64,000 nt of DNA from Streptomyces fulvorobeus (GTDB lineage: Bacteria; Actinomycetota; Actinomycetes; Streptomycetales; Streptomycetaceae), in contig NZ_BLWC01000001.1 in the NCBI RefSeq assembly GCF_013167895.1, forward strand, positions 4,836,001-4,900,000, read 5' to 3'. Numbering within the stretch: the first letter of the stretch is position 1; each line of letters opens with the position of its first letter. Shown here piece after piece: positions 25,942 through 36,349 of the stretch. The position numbers and the translations under genes are program-made. Under the pieces are notes generated by a model, which had not been told where the DNA came from, did no database searches, and worked only from the letters and a program-made list of their open reading frames with translations.

Positions 25942-28085
25942 ATGAGTGCAGAGGCCGCCAATCCAGGTGCTCCCCTTCGCAGGCGGGGGCGGGCCCGGAT
26001 CGATCTGCGCAGGATCGGCCGCGTGGCGCTGCTCGGCCCGGTCTCCCGCGACCGTCTGCCCGATGCCATCGGCCATGTCGCGGACGCCCATCGGGCCCAC
26101 CATCCGGACGCCGACCTCACCGTCCTGCACAGGGCGTACGTCCTCGCGGAGTCCTCGCACCGGGGCCAGATGCGCAAGAGCGGCGAGCCGTACATCACGC
26201 ACCCCCTCGCGGTGACCCTCATCCTCGCCGAACTGGGCGCGGAGACCACGACCCTGACGGCCTCCCTCCTCCACGACACGGTCGAGGACACCGAGGTGAC
26301 GCTCGATCAGGTGCGGGAGCAGTTCGGCGAGGAGGTCTGCTACCTGGTCGACGGCGTCACCAAACTGGAGAAGGTGGACTACGGGGCGGCGGCCGAGCCC
26401 GAGACCTTCCGCAAGATGCTCGTCGCCACCGGGAACGACGTCCGGGTGATGTCGATCAAACTCGCCGACCGGCTGCACAACATGCGCACCCTCGGAGTGA
26501 TGCGCCCCGAGAAGCAGGTCAGGATCGCCAAGGTCACCCGTGACGTCCTCATCCCCCTCGCCGAACGTCTCGGCGTGCAGGCGCTGAAGACGGAACTGGA
26601 AGACCTCGCCTTCGCGATCCTGCACCCCGAGGAGTACGAGCGCACCAGGGCCCTGATCGCCGGCTCCGGCGGCCCGGACGACCCCCTCGCCGAGGTCGCC
26701 GAGCGGGTCAGGACCACGCTCCGGGACGCCGGCATCTCCGCCGAGGTCCTGATCAGGCCCCGCCACTTCCTCTCCGTGCACCGGGTGAGGGTCAAACGCG
26801 GCGAACTGCGCGGGACCGACTTCGGGCGCCTGCTGGTCCTGGTCACCGACGACGCGGACTGTTACGCGGTCCTCGGCGAACTCCACACCTGCTTCACGCC
26901 GGTGATCTCCGAGTTCAAGGACTTCATCGCGGCCCCAAGTTCAACCTCTACCAGTCCCTGCACACCGCCGTCGTCGGCCGGGACGGGGCCGTCGCCGAAG
27001 TCCTCATCCGTACGCACCAGATGCACAAGGTCGCCGAAGCGGGCGTCGTGGCGCTCGGGAACCCGGACAGCACGGCGGCCCAGCAGTCCGAACCCGCGGA
27101 CGGCGAACGCGCCGACCCGACCAGGCCGGGCTGGCTCTCCCGGCTCCTCGACTGGCAGGAGTCCGCACCCGACCCGGACACCTTCTGGACGACACTCCGC
27201 GCCGACCTCGCCCAGGACCGGGAGATCACGGTCTTCTCCGCGGACGGAGGCACGCTCGGCCTGCCGGCGGGCGCGAGCTGTGTCGACGCCGCGTACGCGC
27301 GGTACGGCGACGGGGCGCACGGCTGCATCGGAGCGCGTGTCAACGGCCGGCTCGCCACGCTCAGCACCGTACTGAGCGACGGCGACACCGTGCAGCCGCT
27401 GCTCAGCCAGGACGCGGCCTCCGGCCCCTCCCCGGACTGGCTGGACCACGCGCGCACCGCCGCCGCCCGGATCGCCATCAACGCCTGGCTCGACGCCCAT
27501 CCCGAGGATCAGCAGCCCCCCTCGGGCCGGGCCGACGCTCCCAGGCCGCAGTCGCAACCGCAGCCCACGCAGCCCGCGGACGACCCGCGGCGCGGCCCCG
27601 GCAAGGAGGGGGCGCGCGTCGCGAGCGTCGCCGTGGACGGACCGGGGACGGCGGTACGCCTCGCGGGCTGCTGCACCCCCGTGCCCCCCGACGAGGTCAC
27701 CGCCTTCACCGTGCGCGGAGGCGCCGTCACGGTGCACCGTACGGAGTGTCCCGCGGTGGCCCGGATGCGGGCCACGGGGCGCCCCCCGGTCGCGGCCCGC
27801 TGGAACGAAGGGGAGTGGCAGGACGCGGGGGAGTGCCGGGTCACCCTGGTCGCCGAATCCTTCGGACGGCCGAGACTCCTCGCCGACCTCACCGAGGCCA
27901 TCGCCTCGGCGGACGCCGCCATCGTCTCGGCCACCGTGGAACCACCGAGCGAGCAGCGGGTGCGTCACACCTACACCCTGCAGATCCCGGACGCCGCCGG
28001 GCTTCCCGGACTCATGCGGGTTATGCGGGACGTCCCCGGTGTGTACGACGTGAGCCGGGCCCAGCACCAGGCGGCCACCGGCTGA
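25942..28085 (+). CDS. rshA: RelA/SpoT homologue (RSH), apparent frameshift, degenerate synthetase domain
   Basis: RSH proteins make and degrade (p)ppGpp. From the ATG at 25942 (GGAGGTG 3 nt upstream) come an HD hydrolase domain (HRGQMRKSGEPYITHP and LLHDTVEDT, H111/D112), a synthetase-like domain (about 250-345), a TGS domain (EITVFSADGG), a conserved-cysteine domain (AGCCTPVPPDEV) and a C-terminal ACT domain. The frame breaks at CCCC 26933-26936; one extra C restores FIAAPKFNLYQSLHTAVVG and a protein of about 714 residues. The synthetase motifs are altered: EVLIRT for EVQIRT and VVALG for IAAHW. The symbol follows the S. coelicolor gene after dapF. Confidence 0.82.
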
Positions 28086-28171
28086 CGCCTCCCGGGCCCC
28101 GGACGATCTCGTTCGGGTGGTGTGGCGCGCGGCACCCCCACGGGGCGGGCGGTCGCTGGTAGCCGTAGTCC

Positions 28172-29622
28172 ATGCCGTTCATCTCCCGTCGACTGCGCGC
28201 CGCTCTGCTGGCCACCGCCTCGGCCACCCTCGTCGCCGCCACCCTCCCCTCGCCCGAGCCGCTCGGCATCGGGGACCGACTCTTCCCCTATCTCGGAAAC
28301 CCCGGATACGACGTCCTGTCGTACGACATCTCCTTCACGTACGACGGCCGCAACACCGAGCCCCTGGACGCCGTCACCACGATCGAAGCCCGGACCACCG
28401 AACCTCTGGAGCGCGTCAACCTCGACTTCGCCCGAGGCAAGGTCAGCGCCGTCGAAGTGAACGGTCTGACCTCCGACTTCGCGACGACGCGCGAGGACCT
28501 GGTCGTCCAGGCCCCCACCGCGATCCCCGCCGGAGTGCCCCTGCGCATCACCGTCCGGCACACCAGCGACCCGAACGGCAGCCGGGCGGAGGGCGGTTGG
28601 CTGCGCACCTCGGACGGCCTCGCCATGGCCAACCAGGCCGACGCCGCCCACCGCGTCTTCCCGGGCAACGACCACCCGGCGGACAAGGCGTACTTCACCT
28701 TCCGGATCACCGCTCCCGAGAAGCTGACAGCCGTGGCCAACGGCCTGCCCGTCAGCACCCAGCGCCGCGGGGCCACGACCACCTGGACCTACCGCACCGA
28801 GCACCCGATGGCCACGGAGCTCGCCCAGGTGTCCATCGGCACCTCCGCGATCGTGCACCGCACCGGACCCCACGGGCTCCCCCTGCGCGATGTCGTGCCC
28901 GCCGCGGACCGGGCCAGGCTGGAGCCGTGGCTGAAGAAGACGCCGGACCAGATGGCCTGGATGGAGCGCCAGGTCGGCCGGTACCCGTTCGAGACGTACG
29001 GGCTGCTCGTCGCCGACACGAGCACGGGCTTCGAGCTGGAGACCCAGACGCTCTCGCTCTTCGAACGGCCCCTGTTCACCGAGCCCGGTTACCCCGAGTG
29101 GTACGTCGACTCGGTCATGGTGCACGAGCTGGCCCACCAGTGGTTCGGCAACAGTGTCTCCCCGCAGTCCTGGTCGGACCTGTGGCTCAACGAAGGACAC
29201 GCCAGCTGGTACGAGGCCCGGTACGCCGAGGAGCACGCGGACCAGCCGCTCGAACGCCGGATGCGCCAGGCGTACACCCGGTCCGACGCCTGGCGGGCCG
29301 CCGGAGGCCCCCGGCATATCCGGACGCCCCGGAGCCGGGCCACAAGATCAGTCTGTTCAGGCCGGTGGTGTACGACGGCAGTGCGCTCGTCCTCTACGCC
29401 CTGCGGCAGGAGATCGGCACGGCGGCGTTCGACCGGCTGGAACGGACCTGGGTGCGGCGCCACAAGGACGAGTCCGCGACGACGGCGGACTTCACCGGCC
29501 TCGCCTCCCACATCGCGGGCCGCGACCTGGGTGCGTTCTTCCAGGCGTGGCTGTATGGCGAGAAGACACCGCCGATGCCCGGGCACCCGGACTGGCGCAG
29601 CGAGAAGCCCAAGACCGGATGA
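28172..29622 (+). CDS. M1 family zinc metallopeptidase, secreted, apparent frameshift
   Basis: Aminopeptidase N-like gluzincin. The N-terminus (FISRRLRAALLATASATLVAA) is a signal peptide. A beta-rich N-domain follows. The zinc site is HELAHQWFGN at about residue 318 with the third ligand in LWLNEGHASW about 20 residues later. The frame is lost at the CCCCC run 29308-29312; one extra C gives GPPAYPDAPEPGHKISLF and continues to the stop at 29622 (about 483 residues). As read, the ORF from 28172 runs in a wrong frame to 29665. At 483 residues it is shorter than full M1 enzymes and resembles the compact bacterial lineage without the long C-terminal domain. Confidence 0.83.
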
Positions 29623-29806
29623 GCCCGGCGCGGGCGGGGCAGGGAGCGGTGGGAGACGCCGGTAAACCCGGGTGACGGGTCCGGCGGCGCCGTGCCACTA
29701 TCAACGGGTCGGCGCTGCGGCCGACCGGGAATCCCGGCGAGGGAATCATCCGGTGAGGTCACGCGTTGTGACTGACGTAAGCGAATTCCATCGACCTAAG
29801 GATCCA

Positions 29807-31327
29807 ATGACCTCCTCTTCTTCCTTTCCCCAGGACGCGCAGAAGGCGCAGAGCGCTACGGAGAACGTGACCGAAAGCCTCACCGAGGGCCTCCGGGCCG
29901 ACGCCCTGATGGAAGAGGACGTCACCTGGAGCCACGACATCGACGGAGAGCGCGACGGTGAGCAGCTAGACCGCTCGGAGCGTGCGGCGCTCCGGCGGGT
30001 GGCGGGTCTCTCCACCGAGCTGGAGGACGTCACCGAGGTCGAGTACCGCCAGCTGCGCCTTGAGCGCGTGGTGCTGGTCGGCGTCTGGACCTCCGGCACC
30101 GTGCACGACGCGGAGATCTCTCTCGCGGAGCTCGCGGCGCTCGCCGAGACGGCGGGCGCCCAGGTGCTCGACGCCGTGTTCCAGAGGCGTGACAAGCCGG
30201 ACCCGGCTACCTACATCGGCTCGGGCAAGGCGCTGGAGCTGCGCGACATCGTTCTGGAGACCGGGGCCGACACCGTCGTCTGCGACGGTGAGCTCAGCCC
30301 CGGCCAGCTGATCCACCTCGAAGACGTCGTCAAGGTCAAGGTGGTCGACCGCACCGCCCTGATCCTGGACATCTTCGCCCAGCACGCCAAGTCCCGTGAG
30401 GGCAAGGCGCAGGTGTCACTGGCACAGATGCAGTACATGCTGCCGCGTCTGCGCGGCTGGGGTCAGTCGCTCTCCCGGCAGATGGGCGGTGCCGGTTCCA
30501 GTGGCGGCGGCGGGATGGCCACGCGTGGTCCTGGTGAGACCAAGATCGAGACGGACCGGCGCCGTATCCGCGAGAAGATGGCGAAGATGCGCCGGGAGAT
30601 CGCGGAGATGAAGACCGGCCGCGAGATCAAGCGTCAGGAGCGCAGGCGCAACAAGGTGCCCTCCGTCGCCATCGCCGGATACACCAACGCGGGCAAGTCC
30701 TCCCTGCTCAACCGGTTGACCGGTGCGGGCGTCCTCGTGGAGAACTCGCTGTTCGCCACCCTCGACCCGACCGTGCGCCGGGCCGAGACGCCGAGCGGCC
30801 GGATCTACACCCTGGCCGACACCGTGGGGTTCGTACGGCACCTGCCGCACCACCTCGTCGAGGCGTTCCGCTCCACCATGGAGGAGGTCGGCGAGTCCGA
30901 CCTGATCCTGCACGTGGTGGACGGCTCCCACCCGGTGCCGGAGGAGCAGCTCGCCGCGGTCCGCGAGGTGATCCGCGAGGTGGGCGCGCTCGACGTCCCC
31001 GAGATCGTGGTGATCAACAAGGCGGACGCGGCCGACCCGGTCGTGCTCCAGCGGCTGCTGCGCATCGAGAAGCACGCGATCGCTGTGTCGGCACGTACCG
31101 GCGCCGGCATCGACGAGTTGCTCGCACTGATCGATGCGCAACTGCCGCACCCGTCCGTCGAGATCGAGGTGCTCGTGCCCTACACCCAGGGCGGCCTCGT
31201 CTCACGGGTGCACGCCGAGGGCGAGGTCCTCTCCGAGGAGCACACCCCGGAGGGCACGCTGCTCAAGGCACGGGTGCACGAGCAGCTGGCTTTCGACCTC
31301 TCGGCGTTCGTCCCCGTGACGGGCTGA
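29807..31327 (+). CDS. hflX: GTPase HflX
   Basis: A 506-residue ribosome-associated GTPase that helps split stalled or stressed 70S ribosomes. It has the HflX N-domain (SGKALELRDIVLETGADTVV), the Gly-rich linker (RQMGGAGSSGGGGMATRGPG), G1 GYTNAGKSS near residue 293, G3 DTVGF and G4 NKAD. The ATG at 29807 (MTSSSSFPQDAQ) matches Streptomyces HflX, although in-frame starts exist back to 29672. It ends 17 bp before a terminator-like hairpin. Confidence 0.93.
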   Translation: MTSSSSFPQDAQKAQSATENVTESLTEGLRADALMEEDVTWSHDIDGERDGEQLDRSERAALRRVAGLSTELEDVTEVEYRQLRLERVVLVGVWTSGTVHDAEISLAELAALAETAGAQVLDAVFQRRDKPDPATYIGSGKALELRDIVLETGADTVVCDGELSPGQLIHLEDVVKVKVVDRTALILDIFAQHAKSREGKAQVSLAQMQYMLPRLRGWGQSLSRQMGGAGSSGGGGMATRGPGETKIETDRRRIREKMAKMRREIAEMKTGREIKRQERRRNKVPSVAIAGYTNAGKSSLLNRLTGAGVLVENSLFATLDPTVRRAETPSGRIYTLADTVGFVRHLPHHLVEAFRSTMEEVGESDLILHVVDGSHPVPEEQLAAVREVIREVGALDVPEIVVINKADAADPVVLQRLLRIEKHAIAVSARTGAGIDELLALIDAQLPHPSVEIEVLVPYTQGGLVSRVHAEGEVLSEEHTPEGTLLKARVHEQLAFDLSAFVPVTG

Positions 31328-31343
31328 CGCCACCGGACGACCC

Positions 31344-31383
31344 GAAGGCCCGGCTCCCCTGTGAAGGGAGGCCGGGCTTTCGG
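31344..31383 (+). terminator. hflX transcription terminator
   Basis: Imperfect stem between AAGGCCCGGCTCCCCT and AGGGAGGCCGGGCTTT with loop GTGA, ending in TTTC. It is placed 16 nt after the hflX stop and 75 nt before the end of the convergent protease gene, so it may serve both. Confidence 0.8.
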
Positions 31384-31456
31384 CGTGCGGCCCCGGGAGG
31401 CGGCGTTCCGGACGAACGGTGCGGGTCACCCGTCACCGTCACCCGTCGCCCGTGCT

Positions 31457-32680
31457 CTACCGCCCGGCGAACTTCTCGCTCACCGAGTCGAAGACACCTT
31501 TCGCCTCGGCGCCGAGGCGCGGACCGGCCAGCCAGCCGGCCGTCACCGGGCCGATGGACGTGTTGGAGACCAGCGCGGGCTTGCCGTCCTGGCCCGCGGC
31601 GACCCAGCCGCCACCGGAGGACCCACCGGTCATCGTGCACCCGATGCGGTACATCGTCGGGTCCGCCTCGAAGACCGACAGACGGCCCGGTTCGTCCGTG
31701 CAGCGAAGTGCCTTCTGGCCGTCGAACGGCGGGGCGGCCGGGTAGCCGGTCGCCGTCATCTCGGCGATCTCGGAGACGGGCGGTGCGTCGAACTCGACCG
31801 GAAGCGCGGAACCGACCGTCTCCTCGAGCGACTTGCCGGTCGACCCCTTCTCCGGGGTCACGTGCAGGACCGCGAAGTCGTACGGGGCACCCTGGCCGCC
31901 CGTCGGGGCGCCCTGGGCGATCCACTGCTCGGAGGTCTGGGCCCACTGGCCCCACCACACGCCGTACGGAGCGATCTGCTCCTTGGTCGCGTTCTCCAGC
32001 TCGGCCACCGAAAGGCCGCTGTCGTTGTACGACGGGACGAAGGCGATGTTGCGGTACCAGCCGCCCTTCTTGCCCGCGTGCACGCAGTGCCCGGCGGTCC
32101 ACACCATGTTGGACCTGCCCGGGTGCGCGGGGTCCTGCACGACCGTCGCGGAGCAGACCATCGAACCGGCCGGCCCGTCGAACAGGAGCTTGCCCGACTC
32201 CGGCGCGTCCTCGTGGTACGGCGTGGCCACGGGCGTGGCCGGCACCGGGGCCGGCGTCGGGTCCGTCACGCCGTCGTCGCCCGAGATGTCGTTGTCGACG
32301 GGCTTCTCGGGGGACTTGTCGGCATCCCGCATCCGGTCCGGGTCCCAGAGGTCCTCGATGATCGGATTGACGTAGTCCTTCGCCTCACGCAGCCATTTGT
32401 CCCTGTCCCAGTTCTTCCATTCGCCGTTCTTCCACTGGTCGAGGTCGATGCCGTGCTCCTTGAGCCGGTTCTTCAGATCGTCCGGAATCTTGATCTTGCT
32501 GTCGGAGGACTGACCGGTGGAGCTGCTCGGCGTGGCGCTCGCGTCGTCCCCGGTCGGCCCGCACGCGGTGGCGGTGAGCGCCAGGACGGTGGCGAGGGAG
32601 GCCGCGGCGAGCACAGGGGAGAGCCTGCGACGTGCGCTCCTCGCACGGTGTGCGGCATCGGTCGGGCGGATGGGTCGCAT
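31457..32680 (-). CDS. Trypsin-fold serine protease-like lipoprotein
   Basis: About 407 residues. The signal sequence ends in lipobox LTATAC (Cys 40), followed by a disordered Ser/Thr-rich stretch and a charged Trp/Asp/Lys-rich segment (LKNRLKEHGIDLDQWK). The C-terminal half is a chymotrypsin-fold domain with the catalytic triad visible: H198 (WTAGHCVH), D268 (PYDFAVLHV) and S355 (TGGSSGGGW). Likely anchored outside the membrane. The ATG at 32680 has GGGGGA 7 nt upstream; a further start at 32722 lacks one. Divergent from the siderophore operon; no functional link can be shown. Confidence 0.83.
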   Translation of the reverse strand: MRPIRPTDAAHRARSARRRLSPVLAAASLATVLALTATACGPTGDDASATPSSSTGQSSDSKIKIPDDLKNRLKEHGIDLDQWKNGEWKNWDRDKWLREAKDYVNPIIEDLWDPDRMRDADKSPEKPVDNDISGDDGVTDPTPAPVPATPVATPYHEDAPESGKLLFDGPAGSMVCSATVVQDPAHPGRSNMVWTAGHCVHAGKKGGWYRNIAFVPSYNDSGLSVAELENATKEQIAPYGVWWGQWAQTSEQWIAQGAPTGGQGAPYDFAVLHVTPEKGSTGKSLEETVGSALPVEFDAPPVSEIAEMTATGYPAAPPFDGQKALRCTDEPGRLSVFEADPTMYRIGCTMTGGSSGGGWVAAGQDGKPALVSNTSIGPVTAGWLAGPRLGAEAKGVFDSVSEKFAGR

Positions 32681-32995
32681 GTGGTGATCCCCCTGGGACT
32701 TCGTCATTCGATACTTCGGCAAGGCACTGCGGCCGGTGCCGGCACGCCGCGCGCACCGGAACGACCGGCCCGGCCCCGAGTGCGGGCCCCACTATGCCGG
32801 TGCCGAAGGGGACGGTCCCCGGCAGGGCCGCGGTTCCGCCTCCGCCAGGATCTTCGGACTTACCCGTGATCCCCCGCGACCGGCGTCGTTGGTACGTACG
32901 GGGGACACCCGGGTGGAGTTCACCGCCACGGCCCTTCCCGGGGGCAACGTACCGACGTGCAGCGCGCAACTGTGACAGCAGGAGGAGTAACAGCC
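32681..32995. other. 315-bp divergent promoter region, protease / siderophore operon
   Basis: It must contain the promoters of both flanking units. A strong Shine-Dalgarno (GGAGGAG, 32981-32987) precedes the aminotransferase GTG. I looked for the 19-bp DmdR/IdeR iron box (TTAGGTTAGGCTCACCTAA) and did not find a convincing match on either strand. No hairpin stands out. Confidence 0.5.
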
Positions 32996-34384
32996 GTGGC
33001 CGTGACCGAACCAGCTCCGGTGACCACGTCCCCCGCGCACGAGGGAATCCTGCGCCGTCAGGCACAGCGCGAATCGGCGGCCCGTACGTACGCGCGGTCC
33101 CTGCCGATCGTGCCCGTACGCGCCCGGGGGCTGACCATCGAGGGCGCGGACGGGCGGCGCTATCTCGACTGCCTTTCCGGCGCGGGCACCCTGGCCCTGG
33201 GCCACAACCATCCGGTGGTGCTGGAGGCGATCAGGAAGGTCATCGACTCCGGAGCTCCGCTGCACGTGCTCGATCTCGCCACCCCGGTCAAGGACGCGTT
33301 CACGACCGAACTCTTCGCCACCCTGCCGCGGGAGTTCGCGGACAACGCCCGGATCCAGTTCTGCGGACCCGCGGGAACGGACGCCGTCGAGGCGGCGTTC
33401 ACCCTGGTCCGCGCCGCGACCGGCCGCACAGGACTCCTGGCCTTCACGGGCGCGTACCACGGGATGACGGCCGGGGCGCTGGCCGCGTCGGGTGGCGCCA
33501 CGGACGTACAGGTGACCCGGCTGCCCTTCCCGCAGGAGTACCGCTGCCCCTTCGGTGTGGGCGGGGAGCGCGGGGCCGAGATCGCCGCCCACTGGTCGGA
33601 GCACCTGCTCGACGATCCCAAGGCGGGGGTGCCCGCTCCCGCCGGGATGATCGTGGAACCGGTCCAGGGCGAGGGCGGGGTGAACCCCGCGCCCGACAAC
33701 TGGCTGCGGCGGATGCGCGAGATCACCGCGGAGCGCGGCATTGCGCTGATCGCCGACGAGGTGCAGACCGGGGTCGGCAGGACCGGTGCCTTCTGGGCGG
33801 TCGAGCACAGCGGCGTCGTGCCCGACGTGATGGTCCTCTCCAAGGCCATCGGAGGTTCCCTTCCCCTCGCGGTGATCGTGTACCGGTCCGAACTCGACCT
33901 CTGGCAGCCCGGCGCCCACGCCGGCACCTTCCGCGGCAACCAGCTGGCCATGGCCGCCGGCGCGGCCACCCTCAAGTACGTGCGCGAGAACCGGCTCGCC
34001 GAACGCGCCGCGGCACTCGGTGACCGGATGCTCGCCCGTCTCCAGGAGCTGCGGAGGGACCATCCCGGCATCGGAGACGTCCGGGGACGCGGTCTGATGA
34101 TCGGGGTGGAACTGGTCGACCCCGAGGCCGCGCCCGCCGGCCGGTCCGACCGCCCCACCGCCCCGCCCCCCGACCCGGCCCTGGCCGCCCTCGTCCAGCA
34201 GGAATGCCTGAGCCGCGGCCTCATCGTCGAACTCGGCGGACGCCACTCCGCCGTCGTACGTCTGCTCCCTCCCCTGACTCTCACCGACGAACAGGCGACA
34301 GCGGTCGTCGACCGCCTCGCCGACGCGCTGTCAGCTGCGGAACGCTCGCCGCACCGGCGGACCACTGCCGGGCCGCACCACTGA
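32996..34384 (+). CDS. Diaminobutyrate--2-oxoglutarate aminotransferase family (siderophore operon)
   Basis: A 462-residue class III PLP aminotransferase. The PLP-binding lysine is in VLSKAIGGSLPLAV (about K283), preceded by the conserved DEVQTGVGRTG (about 254-264) and GHNHPVVLEAI near the N-terminus. It resembles RhbA/DABA transaminases that make L-2,4-diaminobutyrate from aspartate semialdehyde and glutamate. The GTG at 32996 has GGAGGAG 8 nt upstream. It is the first gene of a four-gene NIS siderophore operon, so it should supply the diamine building block. A related type, ornithine or acetylornithine aminotransferase, is less likely given the context. Confidence 0.85.
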   Translation: MAVTEPAPVTTSPAHEGILRRQAQRESAARTYARSLPIVPVRARGLTIEGADGRRYLDCLSGAGTLALGHNHPVVLEAIRKVIDSGAPLHVLDLATPVKDAFTTELFATLPREFADNARIQFCGPAGTDAVEAAFTLVRAATGRTGLLAFTGAYHGMTAGALAASGGATDVQVTRLPFPQEYRCPFGVGGERGAEIAAHWSEHLLDDPKAGVPAPAGMIVEPVQGEGGVNPAPDNWLRRMREITAERGIALIADEVQTGVGRTGAFWAVEHSGVVPDVMVLSKAIGGSLPLAVIVYRSELDLWQPGAHAGTFRGNQLAMAAGAATLKYVRENRLAERAAALGDRMLARLQELRRDHPGIGDVRGRGLMIGVELVDPEAAPAGRSDRPTAPPPDPALAALVQQECLSRGLIVELGGRHSAVVRLLPPLTLTDEQATAVVDRLADALSAAERSPHRRTTAGPHH

Positions 34385-34412
34385 TCCCGGACACCCCGTA
34401 AGGAAGACCGCC

Positions 34413-36302
34413 GTGAACCCCACTCCCGCGCCCGAGGCCGACGACCCTCCCCCCGGCCCCCACCCCGGGCAGGACGGACCCAACAGCCCGGTGGCGGTCG
34501 AGGCGACGACCGTGCCGCGTCAGAAGACCCCGCCCCGCGGCGACCGGCGCATCCCCGCCGGCGCGTCCACCGGCGCCGCGCAGCAGGACCTCCTCGACCA
34601 CCCGGACCCGCTCAGGGCCGCGGACGCGGCGGGCACCGAGAACCTCCTGCGCTGCTGGGCCCGGGAGAACGGCCTCCGCCGCCCGGACCGCGGCACGCTG
34701 CGCATCCCGCTCCCCGAGAGCGGCGCCGCCCTTCTCGTCCCGGTCCTCTACTGGTCCGCCACCGGCTGGCACCGCTTCGGTTCACCCCTCCTGGAGACCG
34801 CGCCCGATGCCGCCCCGCCCGTCGACGCGGTCACCCTAGCGGCTCTCCTGGGGCGTGAAGCCGACCGGAACGCGGGCTCCGACCTGGTGGCCAGGGTCGC
34901 CGACTCCGTACGGCACACAGCCGTGTTCATCGGGGAGCGGCGGCGCACACCGTCCGGGCCGGCCGGGGCCGACCTGTTTCTCTCCGCCGAGCAGTCACTT
35001 CTCCTCGGCCATCCCCTCCACCCCACCCCCAAGAGCCGTGAGGGCCTCTCCGAAGCCGAAGCCCGTCTCTACTCGCCCGAGTTGCACGGCTCCTTCCCCC
35101 TCCACTGGATGGCTGTCGACCGGTCGGTCCTCGCCACCGAGTCGGCCTGGACCCGGAGGGGCCGTCCGGTGCCGGCGGAGGAACTCGTCGCACCGCTCGC
35201 GGACGGGCTGCCCGTCCCCGACAAGACCACCGCCCTCCCGCTCCACCCCTGGCAGGCCGCCGAGCTGATGCGACGCCCGGAAGTCGGCGCGCTGTTCGAG
35301 GCCGGTCTGCTCCACGACCTCGGCGCCCACGGGAGGCACTGGCACCCCACGTCCTCCGTCCGCACCGTGTACCGGTCCGGTGCCGACCTCATGCTGAAGC
35401 TGTCCCTGGGTGTACGTATCACCAACTCCCGCCGGGAGAACCTCCGCAAGGAACTCCACCGGGGCGTGGAGGTCCACCGGTTGCTCCGCAGCGGCCTCGC
35501 CGCACAGTGGCACACCGTGCATCCCGGCTTCGACATCGTCCGGGATCCCGCCTGGCTGGCCGTGGACACCGCCGAAGGCACGCCTGTCCCCGGGCTCGAC
35601 GTGATGCTCCGGCACAACCCGTTCGCTCCTGGGGACGACGCCGTCTGCATCGCCGGGCTCACGGCCCCGCGCCCGTGGCCGGACCGCACGGGAACACACT
35701 CGCGCCTGGCCGTCTGCGTCTCCCGGCTGGCCGTCCGCACCGGCCGTACCAGGGCCGCCGTCTCCGCCGAGTGGTTCCTGCGCTACCTCGACCGGGTCGT
35801 ACGGCCCATCCTGTGGCTCGACGCCACGGCGGGGGTCGCCCTCGAAGCCCACCAGCAGAACACGCTGGTGCTGCTCGACCCCGATGGCTGGCCCATCGGC
35901 GGGCGCTACCGGGACAACCAGGGCTACTACTTCCGCGAGTCCCGCCGTGCCGCACTCGAACACCGGCTTCCGGGTATCGGCGCGCGCAGTGACACCTTCG
36001 TCCCGGACCCGGTCACCGACGAGCGCTTCGCCTACTACCTGGGCATCAACAACGTCCTCGGCCTCATCGGAGCGTTCGGCGCCCAGCGCCTCGCGGACGA
36101 ACAGGTGCTCCTCGCCGCCCTCCGCCGCTTCCTCGACGGGGTCTCGGAACTCGGCTCACCGCTGCCCGGCTACCTGCTGGACACCCCGCACCTGCGATGC
36201 AAGGCCAATCTGCTGACCCGGCTGCACGGCCTCGACGAGCTGGTAGGTCCCGTCGACACCCAGTCCGTCTACGTCTCCATCGCCAACCCCCTCCGGCCGT
36301 GA
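34413..36302 (+). CDS. IucA/IucC family NIS siderophore synthetase, probable type A
   Basis: A 629-residue NRPS-independent siderophore synthetase; these enzymes adenylate a carboxylate, usually citrate, and join it to an amine or alcohol. Motifs in order: GHPLHPTPKSREG (about 198-210), LPLHPWQ (275-281), HPTSSVRT (about 310-317), KLSLGVRITNSRR, EAHQQN (about 479-484) and RYRDNQGYY. The GHPxHPxxKSRxG form fits type A (citrate-amine) enzymes such as IucA or RhbC. The first 60 residues are Pro-rich and probably disordered. GTG start at 34413 with GGAAG 6 nt upstream; 28 bp after the aminotransferase. Confidence 0.88.
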   Translation: MNPTPAPEADDPPPGPHPGQDGPNSPVAVEATTVPRQKTPPRGDRRIPAGASTGAAQQDLLDHPDPLRAADAAGTENLLRCWARENGLRRPDRGTLRIPLPESGAALLVPVLYWSATGWHRFGSPLLETAPDAAPPVDAVTLAALLGREADRNAGSDLVARVADSVRHTAVFIGERRRTPSGPAGADLFLSAEQSLLLGHPLHPTPKSREGLSEAEARLYSPELHGSFPLHWMAVDRSVLATESAWTRRGRPVPAEELVAPLADGLPVPDKTTALPLHPWQAAELMRRPEVGALFEAGLLHDLGAHGRHWHPTSSVRTVYRSGADLMLKLSLGVRITNSRRENLRKELHRGVEVHRLLRSGLAAQWHTVHPGFDIVRDPAWLAVDTAEGTPVPGLDVMLRHNPFAPGDDAVCIAGLTAPRPWPDRTGTHSRLAVCVSRLAVRTGRTRAAVSAEWFLRYLDRVVRPILWLDATAGVALEAHQQNTLVLLDPDGWPIGGRYRDNQGYYFRESRRAALEHRLPGIGARSDTFVPDPVTDERFAYYLGINNVLGLIGAFGAQRLADEQVLLAALRRFLDGVSELGSPLPGYLLDTPHLRCKANLLTRLHGLDELVGPVDTQSVYVSIANPLRP

Positions 36303-36349
36303 AAGTCCCTCGAACCATGACCATCTGACCCCCGAGAGGAGAGCGTCAC

